Notes: generated by a model not told the origin, from the sequence alone. Counted from the first letter of the stretch, positions 8,645 through 19,871 are shown. The stretch is DNA of 64,000 nt from Yinghuangia elevatio (GCF_040649515.1 NZ_JBEZFP010000010.1:51369-115368), one strand, 5' to 3'. Made by a program: numbers and translations.

Positions 8645-9103
8645 TCACCGACGGCGGTCCGCTTCGATCAACGCGCTGACCAGCGCGGGGTCGACGGCAT
8701 CGGTGGCGCCGCCACAACTTCGGGTGATCCGGCCCGGCAGAAGGACCACGTCATAGCCTCCCCTGTCAGGCGATATCCGCTCATCCTCAACAACCGTGAC
8801 AATCCTGGTCAGCCCGGTGTCTTCCGCCGCCTCCAGCAGCCAGTCCCAGGTGTCGAGCGGACCGCCGGATCCCTCCGGGCCCGTGTCGAGGTGCACGACC
8901 GTGTGGGCGCCTTCGAGCACCGCGCCCAGGCGCAACGGGTCCGACAGGTCGCCCACCGAGACGCGCACCCCCGCCGCCCGCAGCGCCGGCGCGTACGCCC
9001 GGTCGCGTACGACCGCCCGCAGGTCGGGCACGCCGAGCTCCACGAGCGCGAGGACGAGCGCCCCGCCCAACGGGCGGTCGGCTCCGATCACGACGACGGG
9101 CAT
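8645..9103 (-). CDS. Short NAD(P)-binding Rossmann-fold protein (NmrA/SDR-like)
   Basis: 152 residues. The N terminus MPVVVIGADRPLGGALVLAL follows the beta-alpha-beta pattern of atypical short-chain dehydrogenases, with GADRPLG in place of the usual TGATGxxG. A second strand (LRAVVRD) and the segment VRVSVGDLSDPLRLGAVLEG followed by HTVVHLD match the NmrA/extended SDR core. The catalytic Tyr-xxx-Lys and the C-terminal substrate domain are missing, so it is about half normal length. It could be a regulatory NAD(P)-sensing protein or a shortened relic; no frame disruption is evident. The start at 9103 is chosen because the first strand begins there; no strong ribosome site is seen. Confidence 0.7.
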   Translation of the reverse strand: MPVVVIGADRPLGGALVLALVELGVPDLRAVVRDRAYAPALRAAGVRVSVGDLSDPLRLGAVLEGAHTVVHLDTGPEGSGGPLDTWDWLLEAAEDTGLTRIVTVVEDERISPDRGGYDVVLLPGRITRSCGGATDAVDPALVSALIEADRRR

Positions 9104-9538
9104 GCGGCAACGGTACCTGCCGGGGCAATCGTGAAGGTTTGGTGCGTATTGCAGCGCAGGCTCGCCGCGCACGCCCTGCGCGCCTGTTGTGCGCCGTACA
9201 AATCGAGTTGAAGCACGATTGCGCGCTCCGCCAAACGTGACAGACGCTCATGACTTGTCTACAAAGTCACTGGATGCCGCAGAACGGGTTAATTTGCCAC
9301 GGGAATCGGGCGCGGGGCGTATCCCCGGGCGGGGGCTCTCGTTGGGGGATGGGGCTTCCAGATCACTCGCACGAGCGAACACCGCCTCAGCGGTTGGATT
9401 TTCGGTCACCTGTTGCGACAAGTTGGTCACACGACGTCGCCATGCCGGGACGGGGCCGGCCGGCCTCTCCGGCGACACGAACCCAACTCCCGGGCCCCGC
9501 CCACCAAGCGGGACCCCGCTGTCTCACGGAGGACTCTC
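9104..9538. other. Intergenic region upstream of the small secreted protein gene
   Basis: 435 bases with no supported gene. The composition is less GC-biased than nearby coding DNA (for example TTGTCTACAAAGTCACTGG and GGGTTAATTTGCC around 9256-9300), as expected for promoters. It must carry promoters for the leftward NmrA-like gene and the rightward secreted protein. No clear -35/-10 pair could be assigned. Confidence 0.5.
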
Positions 9539-9901
9539 ATGAAGCGCATCCTCGGCACCCTCGCCGTCGCCCCGCTCGCGGCCGGCCTGCTCATCCTCGG
9601 TGCCGGTGCCGCCGTGGCCGACAACGGCGCGGACGCCGACAACGGGTCCACCTCGACCGCATCCACCACGACCACCTCGACGTCGACCACGTCCAACTCC
9701 GGCAGCGGCAACGTCAGCGGCGGCGTGGACGGCAACTACAACGCCACGCAGCAGAGCGCCAACGGCTCCGGCGCCACCAACCAGAACAACACGGCCGGAG
9801 TGAAGGACAACGGCGGCGTCGTCGTCATCGAGCAGGGCAACAACAGCAACGGCCAGTCGCAGCAGGGCACCTGGGGCGGGTTCTTCCCGTTCTGGTTCTA
9901 G
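9539..9901 (+). CDS. Small secreted Asn/Gly/Ser/Thr-rich protein with aromatic C terminus
   Basis: 120 residues, unrecognised. ATG at 9539 with GGAGG six bases upstream. Residues 1-28 form a Sec signal peptide (MKRILGTLAVAPLAAGLLIL, ending GAAVAD). The mature part opens with a Ser/Thr tract, then has Asn/Gln/Gly-rich segments (GNYNATQQSANGSG, NQNNTAGVKDNG, VVVIEQGNNSNGQ) that resemble the compositions of surface amyloids such as curli, rodlins or chaplins, but it has no cysteine pair and no clear chaplin motif. It ends in GGFFPFWF, a very hydrophobic tail. It may be a cell-surface or spore-coat structural protein; that is inference from composition only. Confidence 0.8.
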   Translation: MKRILGTLAVAPLAAGLLILGAGAAVADNGADADNGSTSTASTTTTSTSTTSNSGSGNVSGGVDGNYNATQQSANGSGATNQNNTAGVKDNGGVVVIEQGNNSNGQSQQGTWGGFFPFWF

Positions 9902-10172
9902 GCCCGGACCCGAGACGGGCCTGATCGCCTAAGGAGTCCCACCGCGCAGTCGCTGCGCTTTGCTCACGTCGGCCCGGTGGTGTCCACGACGCCACCGGGC
10001 CACCCCTTGGTGCCGTACGAGACCGTCCGGACCGGGTGTTCGCTCGCTTTCCCGGCATCAATCTCGCAATCCGCCTTTAGTCCCATCCGTCACCGAGCCT
10101 TTGGCCTGTGCTCCGAAGGGGAACACCCTGCGTAGCGACCACGGGCGGCACGACGGCGGGGAGGGCGAAGCC

Positions 10173-12446
<2,274 letters not shown>

Positions 12447-12655
12447 CGCGCTACGCGCCGGGGCAGCGGGTGCGCGGGCGGACCATCCGCTTCCCTGCTC
12501 GGCCGCGGCCCGTCGGGCGGAACACGGGCGTGCGTACGCCGCCGTAGGGCCCGTGAGGCATGCCCCGAAGAGGGATGTCACCCTGGTAGGGCAACGCGCC
12601 CCGCACACGTGCCCGAACCACGTGCGCGCCCCCGCACGAACGGAGCCCGACGCCG

Positions 12656-13435
12656 ATGACCGCGCCCACGCCGATCCTGACCACCGCCCCGAACTTCCGG
12701 GACGCGGGAGGCCACGCGACCGCCGACGGGCGCAAGGTGCGTACCGGGCTCGTGTTCCGCTCCGACGGGCTGGCCGCGTTGGACGCCGCCGACACGGAGG
12801 CGTTCCTACGCCTGGGCATCGGGCTGGTGTGCGACCTGCGCTCCGAGCACGAGCGCGACCGCGAGCCGGACCTGCTGCCGGCGGGCGTCGAGCTGCTGAT
12901 CGCCGACGTCATGGGGCACGGCAACAACGAGCTGTTCGGCGACGTCTTCGCGGACCCGAAGCGGGCCGGCGAGATCATGGGCGGCAACGCCGGGGTCGAG
13001 CTGATGAGCGAGGTCTACCGGCGGTTCGTGACCACGGACCTCGCGCGGGCCGCGTACCGCAAGGTGTTCACCCGGATGGCGGAGACCGACAACGCCGTCG
13101 TCTACCACTGCTCGCAGGGCAAGGACCGCACCGGCTGGACCTCGGCCGTGCTGCTGACCCTGCTGGGCGTGCCGCGCGAGACCATCTACGAGGACTACCT
13201 CGACAGCGCGAACCACCTGCGCGCCAAGAACGCCGAGATCCTGCGGGGCATCGCCGAGCGCGGCTTCGACCCGGAGCACCTGCGCTCGATGTTCGCGGTG
13301 CGGCGCGAGTACCTCGACACCGCCTTCGACACCGCCGAGCGCGAGTACGGCTCGGTCGAGGCGTACGTCCGCGAAGGCATGGGCATCCCCGTCACCCACA
13401 TCGAGGCCCTGCGCACCCGCCTCCTGGAAGCCTGA
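12656..13435 (+). CDS. Tyrosine/serine protein phosphatase (IphP-like)
   Basis: 259 residues, dual-specificity phosphatase fold. The CX5R active loop is HCSQGKDRTGW, with nucleophile Cys152 and Arg158. The N-terminal TTAPNFRDAGGHATADG and VFRSDGLAAL, and the segment CDLRSEHERDREP, are typical of the family that includes cyanobacterial IphP and mycobacterial PtpB. No signal peptide, so it is probably cytoplasmic. The ATG at 12656 follows CGGAG. Downstream, an imperfect CCCGAC/GTCGGG hairpin at 13436-13456 lies between it and the convergent next gene. Substrate unknown. Confidence 0.9.
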   Translation: MTAPTPILTTAPNFRDAGGHATADGRKVRTGLVFRSDGLAALDAADTEAFLRLGIGLVCDLRSEHERDREPDLLPAGVELLIADVMGHGNNELFGDVFADPKRAGEIMGGNAGVELMSEVYRRFVTTDLARAAYRKVFTRMAETDNAVVYHCSQGKDRTGWTSAVLLTLLGVPRETIYEDYLDSANHLRAKNAEILRGIAERGFDPEHLRSMFAVRREYLDTAFDTAEREYGSVEAYVREGMGIPVTHIEALRTRLLEA

Positions 13436-13498
13436 CCCGACGCCCTACATGTCGGGCGGACACGCTCCCGGCGTGCGTCCCGGTGCATCTTCGTACGC

Positions 13499-14506
13499 CT
13501 ACTCGGTTCCGCGTACCCACAGACCCAAGTGCGCGGGCGGACGTTGCCGGGCCGCGCGCAGGGTGTCCCGCACCAACAGCACCACGCCCGGCCCGTCGTC
13601 GCGGATCTGCCGGGGCAACACCGACACCACCGTCAGACCGGCCGCGCGCATGGCACGTGCGCGCTCGGCTGTGTTGGCCTGCTGGGCGTCGCAACCGTGG
13701 TACGCGACGGAGTCCACCTCCACCACGACGCCTTCGTCCTCCCAGAGCGCGTCCGGCGAGCACAGGAACCGCCCGTCGGCGCGGTACACCCGCGGGTTCC
13801 ACAGCGGCTCGGGCAATCCGGCCGCACGGACCAGCACGCGCAGTTCCGCCTCCGGCAACGACCCCACGCCCGAAGCGACTTCGTCGACGATCGCGCGCAT
13901 CCGAACCGCCGCCGGGCCCCTCCCGTACGCCGCCTCACGCCGCAACTCCCCGACCCCGCAAAGCCGGTGCTGCACGGCGGCCAGCACCGTGGCCCGCGCC
14001 CGCGCATCGTCCGCGAGCCGCCGGCACGCGTCCGCCACCGCCCGCGCGTACGGCGCCGTCGGCGGGAGCCGAACGGGCAACGGCTCGGGCAGGCGCTTCG
14101 TCCGCTCGTACACCAGCCGCCCCGACGACCGCACCCCACACTCGCGCGACACCAGTACGTGCACCTGCGCCGCGTACCGGATGTTCGACACTCCCGCCAA
14201 CTCCAGTGCCGTCAACCCCGTCACCACGGCCCGCCCGCCCGCGTGCAACACCGCCGCCATGGCCACCTGCCACCGACTCGGCGCCCCCTCCCCCAGCAGC
14301 ACGACCGCGGGCGTCACCCGCACCCACTCCCCCGCGCGCACCTTGCGCAACCGCTCCGCGTCCCGTACGCCACCCCGCCGCAACTGCCGCACAGTTGCCA
14401 CCCCGCCCTGCCGCCGCACCACCTCCTCCAACCACAACGGCCCGTCCCCAGGCAGCGCCAACCCCAACGGCAACGCCAGCCCGAACGGATCACTCCCCAT
14501 CCCCAA
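13499..14506 (-). CDS. AbiEi-type antitoxin domain / DUF559 endonuclease-fold protein
   Basis: 335 residues. The N-terminal 60 residues (VVRRQGGVATVRQLRRGGV, then RLRKVRAGEWVRV) form the winged-helix domain found in AbiEi antitoxins. The C-terminal third has CSPDALWEDEGVVVEVD followed by SVAYHG, the DUF559/Vsr-like restriction-endonuclease core seen in many actinobacterial proteins of this layout. Such proteins are widespread single genes in actinobacteria, and no AbiEii nucleotidyltransferase partner is adjacent, so a toxin-antitoxin role is not supported here. ATG at 14506; no clear ribosome site. Confidence 0.78.
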   Translation of the reverse strand: MGMGSDPFGLALPLGLALPGDGPLWLEEVVRRQGGVATVRQLRRGGVRDAERLRKVRAGEWVRVTPAVVLLGEGAPSRWQVAMAAVLHAGGRAVVTGLTALELAGVSNIRYAAQVHVLVSRECGVRSSGRLVYERTKRLPEPLPVRLPPTAPYARAVADACRRLADDARARATVLAAVQHRLCGVGELRREAAYGRGPAAVRMRAIVDEVASGVGSLPEAELRVLVRAAGLPEPLWNPRVYRADGRFLCSPDALWEDEGVVVEVDSVAYHGCDAQQANTAERARAMRAAGLTVVSVLPRQIRDDGPGVVLLVRDTLRAARQRPPAHLGLWVRGTE

Positions 14507-14552
14507 AACCTAGACACCCCCGCGCCCCGGACCCCTCCGACACCACGGGCGA

Positions 14553-14966
14553 TCACCCGTGAGGTGGGGAGTTCAGTTCGGCCCAGGCGCATTTGCCGTG
14601 GGCGGTGGGGGTGTGGCCGTGGTGGGTGGCGAGGGCGGCTACGAGGGCCAGGCCGCGGCCGGATTCGGCGAGGGGGTGGGGGGCGGCCGCGTGATGCCCG
14701 GGGAGGCGGGGGTCGGGGTCGAAGACCTCGATGCGGAGGCCGTGTTCGGTGGGGTGGACGCGGACGGTCACCCAGGAGTCGTGCGGGCAGTGCCGCAGGA
14801 CGTTGCCGAGGAGTTCGGTGAGGCACAGCGCCGCGGCGTCGGACAGGTCTTCGAGGGACCAGAGTTCGAGGTGGCTGCGGAGGATCCGGCGGAGTGCGGG
14901 TACGGCGGCGGGGGTGAGTTCGGCGCGATGGAGGAACGTGCGGCGCCGCGTCAGGGTGCGGGACAT
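14553..14966 (-). CDS. ATP-binding protein, anti-sigma-like HATPase
   Basis: 137 residues, single HATPase_c domain of the RsbW/SpoIIAB type. N box: LCLTELLGNVLRHC; G1 box degenerate as VFDPDPRLPG; G2 box ESGRGLALVAALATHHG. Short proteins of this kind are numerous in Streptomyces and are often encoded next to XRE/DUF397 pairs, as here, in WhiJ-like loci that influence development. It starts at 14966 with GAGGAT upstream, divergently from the XRE gene at 15090. Its target could be an anti-sigma-type partner or the XRE regulator; neither is shown. Confidence 0.85.
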   Translation of the reverse strand: MSRTLTRRRTFLHRAELTPAAVPALRRILRSHLELWSLEDLSDAAALCLTELLGNVLRHCPHDSWVTVRVHPTEHGLRIEVFDPDPRLPGHHAAAPHPLAESGRGLALVAALATHHGHTPTAHGKCAWAELNSPPHG

Positions 14967-15089
14967 GTGATCCTCTGTCAGTTACGGAAGGTGGTTGACG
15001 CGGCACGGAGAGTGCGGTCAGTGTTGCTGTTGACGGTGCTCGGCAATGACGCAGCACGCAACGACCGTCGGGATGTTGCTGGAGGATTC

Positions 15090-15944
15090 GTGCGCACGAC
15101 GAAGACAGCTCGTTTCAGGCTCAAGCGTCTCGGCTCGGAGTTGCAGCGCCACCGCAAGGACGCGGGGCTCACCTTGCGCGACGTGGCGGACCGGATCGGC
15201 TATGCGAGTTCCAAGGTGAGCCGCCAGGAGACGGGTCAGGCGGGGATCAAGCCCGGGGAGCTCGAGAAGCTGCTGGGCTTGTACGGTGTCGCGCCGGAGT
15301 CGCGCGAGGATCTGCGTGCGCTGCTGGGCGAGGACCAGATCCGCGAGTGGTGGGTGCGCTACGAAGACGTTCTGACACCCAGCCAGTTCGCCTTCCTGGC
15401 CATGGAGAATGCGGCGAGCTCGATTCTGAACTACGAGCTCACAGCCGTTCCCGGACTGCTTCAGACCCGGGACTACGCACGGGCGATCAACGCCGCAAGC
15501 GTGCGGCCCCTGAGCGCCGAGCAGATGGAGGCAACGGTCGAGGTACGCCTGCGACGGCAACGTCGTCTCATCGATGCCCCCAAACTCAATCTGCACGTGC
15601 TCCTGTGGGAGGGGGCGCTCTGCGTCGAGACGGGTGGGCGAGACGTGATGCGCGACCAGTTGCAACACCTTGCGAGCATGTGCGCCGCCCCGAACGTCAC
15701 GCTGCAAATCGTGCCCTTCGCGGCAGGACGTAGCGGTGCGCTCGTCTCGACATTCCAGATCATGCGCTTCCCGAACGAGCGCGATCACGATCAACTGTTC
15801 ATCGAGTCCATCAAGGGCACGCTTGCGACAGGATTCGACCGGGAAGTTACCCAGTGCGCCGATCTGTTCAGCCATGCGAGCAGAGCGGCGCTCGATCCCG
15901 GCGCATCGCTGGGACTGCTGACCGATCGCGCGAAGGGTCTTTGA
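15090..15944 (+). CDS. XRE-family helix-turn-helix regulator with DUF5753
   Basis: 284 residues. The N-terminal HTH (about 10-70) includes LGSELQRHRKDAGLTLRDVA and YASSKVSRQETGQAGIKPGE; the rest is the DUF5753 domain (VPGLLQTRDYARAI, LHVLLWEGALC, NVTLQIVPFAAG). GTG at 15090 with GGAGG just upstream. Its stop overlaps the start of a DUF397 gene by one base, the standard arrangement of these actinobacterial pairs, where the small protein is thought to modulate the regulator. Divergent from the HATPase gene, so a shared control region of 123 bases is likely. Its DNA target is unknown. Confidence 0.92.
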   Translation: MRTTKTARFRLKRLGSELQRHRKDAGLTLRDVADRIGYASSKVSRQETGQAGIKPGELEKLLGLYGVAPESREDLRALLGEDQIREWWVRYEDVLTPSQFAFLAMENAASSILNYELTAVPGLLQTRDYARAINAASVRPLSAEQMEATVEVRLRRQRRLIDAPKLNLHVLLWEGALCVETGGRDVMRDQLQHLASMCAAPNVTLQIVPFAAGRSGALVSTFQIMRFPNERDHDQLFIESIKGTLATGFDREVTQCADLFSHASRAALDPGASLGLLTDRAKGL

Positions 15945-16168
15945 TGGTGTGGATCAAGTCCAGTCACTCAAGCAACGCCGACAACGCGTGTGTCGAGGTG
16001 GCTCGTGCGGACGGCCATGGCGTCCTCACTCGTGACTCGAAGCGACCGGACGGGCCGCGGTTGTGCTTCAACTCCCGGGTCTGGGCGGACTTTCTCGGCG
16101 GTCAGGCCAATCGAGAGGGTTTCGTTCCGCACACCGAACCGGCGTTTGGCTACACTCCTCACATCTGA
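15944..16168 (+). CDS. DUF397 small protein, partner of XRE regulator
   Basis: 74 residues. DUF397 hallmarks are WIKSSHSSNADNACVEVA and VLTRDSKRPDGPRL followed by WADFLGG. The ATG overlaps the last base of the preceding XRE gene, which implies translational coupling. Members of this family accompany DUF5753-type regulators throughout Streptomyces and some affect development or antibiotic production; mechanism unknown. The tail after the usual end (EGFVPHTEPAFGYTPHI) is slightly longer than common. Confidence 0.92.
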   Translation: MVWIKSSHSSNADNACVEVARADGHGVLTRDSKRPDGPRLCFNSRVWADFLGGQANREGFVPHTEPAFGYTPHI

Positions 16169-16201
16169 ATCAGATGGCGCTTCCACGGGGGAGGGCTCCG
16201 G

Positions 16202-16663
16202 ATGATCAATGACGACCTGGGCGGACCAGGGTTCAACGGCTGGGCGGGGTTGAGTTCCGGCCAGATGCAGGTCAGCCTCGAACAGCTCGACGCGTTCGAG
16301 AAGCGCGTCCGCGGCGTACTCGACCAGTTGATGCAGGGGCCTGTCGGCGGCAAGCCGGCCGGTGATCCGCCGACGCCCGGCGGGTTCGGCACCGGGTTCG
16401 CGGAGTCCGACTTCGTGCAGCACACCATGAGCAGGGTCGTCCTCCAACTGGAGGGCCTTGCCGGTCAGTTGCGTGCACAGATCGAGGTCATGGCGCTGTC
16501 GCTGAAGATGGCGGGCAGCAAGACCGCCGAAGCCGACAGCTCCAATCGGGCGGAAATGGCCCGTGCGCTGGCCCTGAGCCGACAGCCGCAGATTCCGCCG
16601 ACCGTTGGCAATTCGGCCGCGGTCGTTGTGAACGGCGCACGGGAAATCCGCGGAATCGACTGA
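16202..16663 (+). CDS. Small type VII secretion-associated helical protein
   Basis: 153 residues, not matched to a named family. Two long helices can be predicted: LEQLDAFEKRVRGVLDQL (about 27-44) and SDFVQHTMSRVVLQLEGLAGQ with LRAQIEVMALSLKMAG (about 70-107), separated by a Pro/Gly loop. No WXG motif and no signal peptide. ATG at 16202 with GGGAGGG six bases upstream. It lies before a WXG/Pro-rich protein and a mycosin, and in related genomes small helical proteins in this position are EsxA-like or chaperone-like partners. Its role as a secretion partner is inferred from context. Confidence 0.75.
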   Translation: MINDDLGGPGFNGWAGLSSGQMQVSLEQLDAFEKRVRGVLDQLMQGPVGGKPAGDPPTPGGFGTGFAESDFVQHTMSRVVLQLEGLAGQLRAQIEVMALSLKMAGSKTAEADSSNRAEMARALALSRQPQIPPTVGNSAAVVVNGAREIRGID

Positions 16664-16809
16664 AAGCACGTGCGCTGTAAGCGCAGTTGCCTGAGGCACG
16701 GCAGGACATACGGTTCTGCGGTGCGTCAGGGCATCAGTACGTGCAGTACATGCAACGCATGCAGCACGATGCGACACGGCAGTACAAACCGGGGGCAGGT
16801 GAGGCCGGC

Positions 16810-18429
16810 ATGGGCATTGTGACCGACGCTCCGAGCGGCCAGACGAACTTCATGGGATACACGCACGAACAGCTGTTGCAGATGTTCGGCACGGCGTCGC
16901 CGACGCATGCCTTCGAGGCGAGCGTGAGACTCGGCACGGCCAGTCAGATGCTGACCCAGGCCGCGGAGGAGCTCGCGTCCGGCATCCACAACCTCGACTG
17001 GGACGGCGAGTCCGCCCGGCGATTCCGCGAATGGGCGGACCAACTCGTGGTGACGACACACCACTTGGCCAACTACTCGGGGGATGTCGGCAGCACACTT
17101 CTGGACGTCGCGGTGGGCATCGGCTCCACAAAGCTCCCGCCGGTCCCCACCTCCGACGTCGAACTCGTCGACAGCATCACGGCCAACCCGGCGGCTCTGT
17201 CCGTGGTCGCCACCGTCAGCCCCACAGAAGCGGGCAAGCTGGCCGTCGACGTGGACCGCGCGAAGGCGAACATCGAGAACCAGCGCATCGAGGCGGCCGC
17301 GCAGATGCGGAAGCTGGCGATGGGGTACGAGTCGGCCGCCGCCCGCATGACGGCCCTGGCCCCGCCGACTTTCCCCGATGCGCCGAACCTGTACGGCGTC
17401 GAGAACGTCGCGTGGAACCAGATCGACGGCCCCGGCAACGGCCCTTCGCGCCCCAATGGCGGCGCTCCGCCGCCCACTGCCCACGGGACGGACGGAACCG
17501 GCTCCGGCGGTTCGACCGGGCCGGGGAGCACAGTCACCGTCCCCCGGACGGAAGTCCCCACGCAGGTCCCGCCGATCGCCGGTACGCAGGATCCGGGCAC
17601 CGTCCCCGGCAGCCCCCTGCCTCCCGCGGACGTCGACCTCGCGGGTACGGCGACTCTGACGCCTCCCGCCACCACGACCCCGACCGCGCCTTCTCCTCCG
17701 GTGCCGGGCGGCGGCACAGGCGGCACCGGCAGCACCGCGTTCACACCGCCGATCGTCGGCTCGCCGGGCCTCGTGTCCGGCCGCCCGGGCAAGGCGCCCG
17801 GCGGGCCCACCGGACCCGGCTCCGGCCCGCTCTCCACCCCCCGGCCCGGCACCGGAACCGCCGGTCGCACCCCGGGGCTGCCCGGCGGGACCCCGAACCG
17901 GCCGCTGTCCACCGGCCCCACGGGGACGTTCGGGGGTAAGCCGGTGCCGAGCGGGGCCCCGGGAACCCGAATTCCCGGGACACCAACCGCAGTTGCGAAC
18001 GGCGGGACCTCCGGTGCCCGGCCGTACGGCCGCCCGGGCACTCCCGCGATCACCGGCGGTCAGAGCGTTCCAGGCTCAACAAGCGCCGCCTCCCCGCGCG
18101 GTGGCCCGCGCAGCGGACCGGTGCACGGCGGCGTGCCCGCACACCCGACGGCAGGGCAGCGGGGGCCGGCCGGCGGGACCGGCACGGGCGCAATCGGCAA
18201 CAGGCCCTTCTCGCCCGGTGGTTCCGGACTGCGCAACCCGGCCGGCGGACGGCCGCCGATCACCGGGGCCGACGACGGCCACACGGGTCGCGGTCCCACG
18301 GGCGGGGCCGGACGTACCGCCGTCCCTTCGGACGAGCGCCGTCGACGTGGCGGTCGGGCCGAGTACCTCCAAGACGACGAGGACACCGCCGCCGCGGAGA
18401 GGCCGCCCGTCCCGCCCGTTGTGGGCTGA
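16810..18429 (+). CDS. WXG100/PPE-like type VII secretion substrate with Pro/Gly-rich tail
   Basis: 539 residues. The N-terminal 200 residues are alpha-helical with a WXG turn in NLDWDGESARRFREWADQL and two long helices either side, as in WXG100/PPE proteins. From about residue 215 to the end it is Pro/Gly/Thr-rich and disordered. The C terminus RRRGGRAEYLQDDEDTAAAE followed by RPPVPPVVG resembles the conserved end of large Streptomyces proteins next to type VII genes. ATG at 16810 (MGIVTDAPSGQTNF) is chosen because GAGG lies just upstream and the helical domain begins there; the frame is open back to 16687. Located directly before the mycosin gene. Confidence 0.85.
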   Translation: MGIVTDAPSGQTNFMGYTHEQLLQMFGTASPTHAFEASVRLGTASQMLTQAAEELASGIHNLDWDGESARRFREWADQLVVTTHHLANYSGDVGSTLLDVAVGIGSTKLPPVPTSDVELVDSITANPAALSVVATVSPTEAGKLAVDVDRAKANIENQRIEAAAQMRKLAMGYESAAARMTALAPPTFPDAPNLYGVENVAWNQIDGPGNGPSRPNGGAPPPTAHGTDGTGSGGSTGPGSTVTVPRTEVPTQVPPIAGTQDPGTVPGSPLPPADVDLAGTATLTPPATTTPTAPSPPVPGGGTGGTGSTAFTPPIVGSPGLVSGRPGKAPGGPTGPGSGPLSTPRPGTGTAGRTPGLPGGTPNRPLSTGPTGTFGGKPVPSGAPGTRIPGTPTAVANGGTSGARPYGRPGTPAITGGQSVPGSTSAASPRGGPRSGPVHGGVPAHPTAGQRGPAGGTGTGAIGNRPFSPGGSGLRNPAGGRPPITGADDGHTGRGPTGGAGRTAVPSDERRRRGGRAEYLQDDEDTAAAERPPVPPVVG

Positions 18430-18519
18430 CCGTCCGCAGGGTGATGCCCGGCGAGTGTCCATCGCCGCCAACTCGGGGTGCACGGCACCCACTTCGCACC
18501 CCGAAAGGACCGCAAGCCG

Positions 18520-19854
18520 ATGCCCGGTCCCGCCTCCCCCACACGGCGGCTGCTCACCTGCACGGTAGTTGTGATGACGACGTACGCGGGCCTCGCGCTC
18601 GTCGCACCACCGGTCGCCCGCGCGGACTCGGTCCGGGCACAGCAGTGGTACCTGGACTCGTGGCGGATGGACGAGGCCTGGCGGATCGCGCGCGGTGCGG
18701 GCATCACGGTCGCGGTGGTCGACAGCGGGGTCGACGCGTCGCACACCGACCTGGCGGGCCAGGTGACCGATTCACCGCTCGGCCCCGGCGATGCCAGCGG
18801 ACACGGCACCCAGATGGCCTCCCTCATCGTGGGCACCGGTGCGGCCGGCGGCGGCCAAGGCGTCCACGGCGTCGCCCCCGAGGCCAAGGTGATGTCCTTC
18901 CGGATCCCCGGCATGACCGGCTCGGGGGTGTTCGAGACGGACGAGGCCGCGCGGGCGATCCGGGCGGCCGCCGACTCACCGGCGCAGATCGTCAACATCT
19001 CCAGCGGCGGCATCGGTCGGAACCCGGCGCAGACGGACGCGGTCGCCTACGCCCTGAGCCGCGGCAAGTTGGTCGTGGCCAGCGGCGGCAACGTCCCGGC
19101 CAACGGTCCCGGCGTCGTCTACCCCGCCGCGCTGCCCGGTGTGCTCGCCGTCAGCGCCGTGGGTACGGACGGCAGGATCTGGAGCGACGGCAACTACGGC
19201 CACTGGATCTCGCTCGCGGCCCCGGGTGTCGGCATCCCCGCGGCGTGCACGGCACCCACCAAGTACTGCATGGGAACGGGCTCTTCCAGCGCCGCCGCGT
19301 TGGTCTCCGCAGTCGCCGCGCTCGTGTGGTCGGCGCACCCGGACTGGACCGCGAACCAGGTGATCCGGCGGCTCATCGGCAACACGTCGACCGCGCCGAA
19401 CGAGCAAATCCCCAACGACCATGTCGGGTTCGGGATCGTGAGTCCCCGCCGCGCGCTTCAGTCGGACGCTCCGCCGGGGCCCGCCGACGTCAGTCCGCTG
19501 CTCGGCGTACGCGGCGATCCGCCGCCTCCACCGCCCGGCACCGCCGCCCCATCCGCCACACCCTCCGACAGTGCCTCCGCGACTTCGTCGGCCGCTGCGA
19601 CAGTCGATGCGGCCGCGAAGTCCGCTGCGCCGACGGGAACTTCGACCGCCGAGGACACCGCTCCCGCAGGGCCGACCGCCGCGGATCCGCCCACGACGCG
19701 GCCTGAGGCCGAAGCGCCACCCCCAGGCGACCGTGCCGGCTTGGGCACGATTCTGGGCGTCGTGGGTGCGGTGGTCGGCGGCCTGCTGGCCGTGCTCTCG
19801 CTCGCGTACGCCCTCTTGCGCGCTCACCGACGGCGCGCGGAGTTACTCGGCTGA
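18520..19854 (+). CDS. mycP: Type VII secretion-associated serine protease mycosin (S8)
   Basis: 444 residues. Signal peptide (about 1-35), subtilisin domain with Asp68 in VAVVDSGVD, His95 in SGHGTQMASL, oxyanion Asn191 and the catalytic serine in MGTGSSSAAALVS (Ser255 or Ser256). After a Pro/Ala/Thr-rich linker (about 325-405) there is a C-terminal membrane helix (TILGVVGAVVGGLLAVLSLA) and a basic tail, the mycosin layout. The active-site segment has two extra residues compared with subtilisin GTSMA. ATG at 18520 follows AAAGGA. Mycosins normally stabilise or process ESX secretion systems. No eccB, eccC, eccD or eccE gene is in the window, so the machinery must lie elsewhere. Confidence 0.93.
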   Translation: MPGPASPTRRLLTCTVVVMTTYAGLALVAPPVARADSVRAQQWYLDSWRMDEAWRIARGAGITVAVVDSGVDASHTDLAGQVTDSPLGPGDASGHGTQMASLIVGTGAAGGGQGVHGVAPEAKVMSFRIPGMTGSGVFETDEAARAIRAAADSPAQIVNISSGGIGRNPAQTDAVAYALSRGKLVVASGGNVPANGPGVVYPAALPGVLAVSAVGTDGRIWSDGNYGHWISLAAPGVGIPAACTAPTKYCMGTGSSSAAALVSAVAALVWSAHPDWTANQVIRRLIGNTSTAPNEQIPNDHVGFGIVSPRRALQSDAPPGPADVSPLLGVRGDPPPPPPGTAAPSATPSDSASATSSAAATVDAAAKSAAPTGTSTAEDTAPAGPTAADPPTTRPEAEAPPPGDRAGLGTILGVVGAVVGGLLAVLSLAYALLRAHRRRAELLG

Positions 19855-19871
19855 ACCGGTGACTTGGCCAG

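Noticed and set aside
13499..14506. Complete AbiE type IV toxin-antitoxin system
   Set aside because: An AbiEi-like winged helix is present, but no AbiEii nucleotidyltransferase is adjacent, and the protein carries a DUF559-like C terminus.
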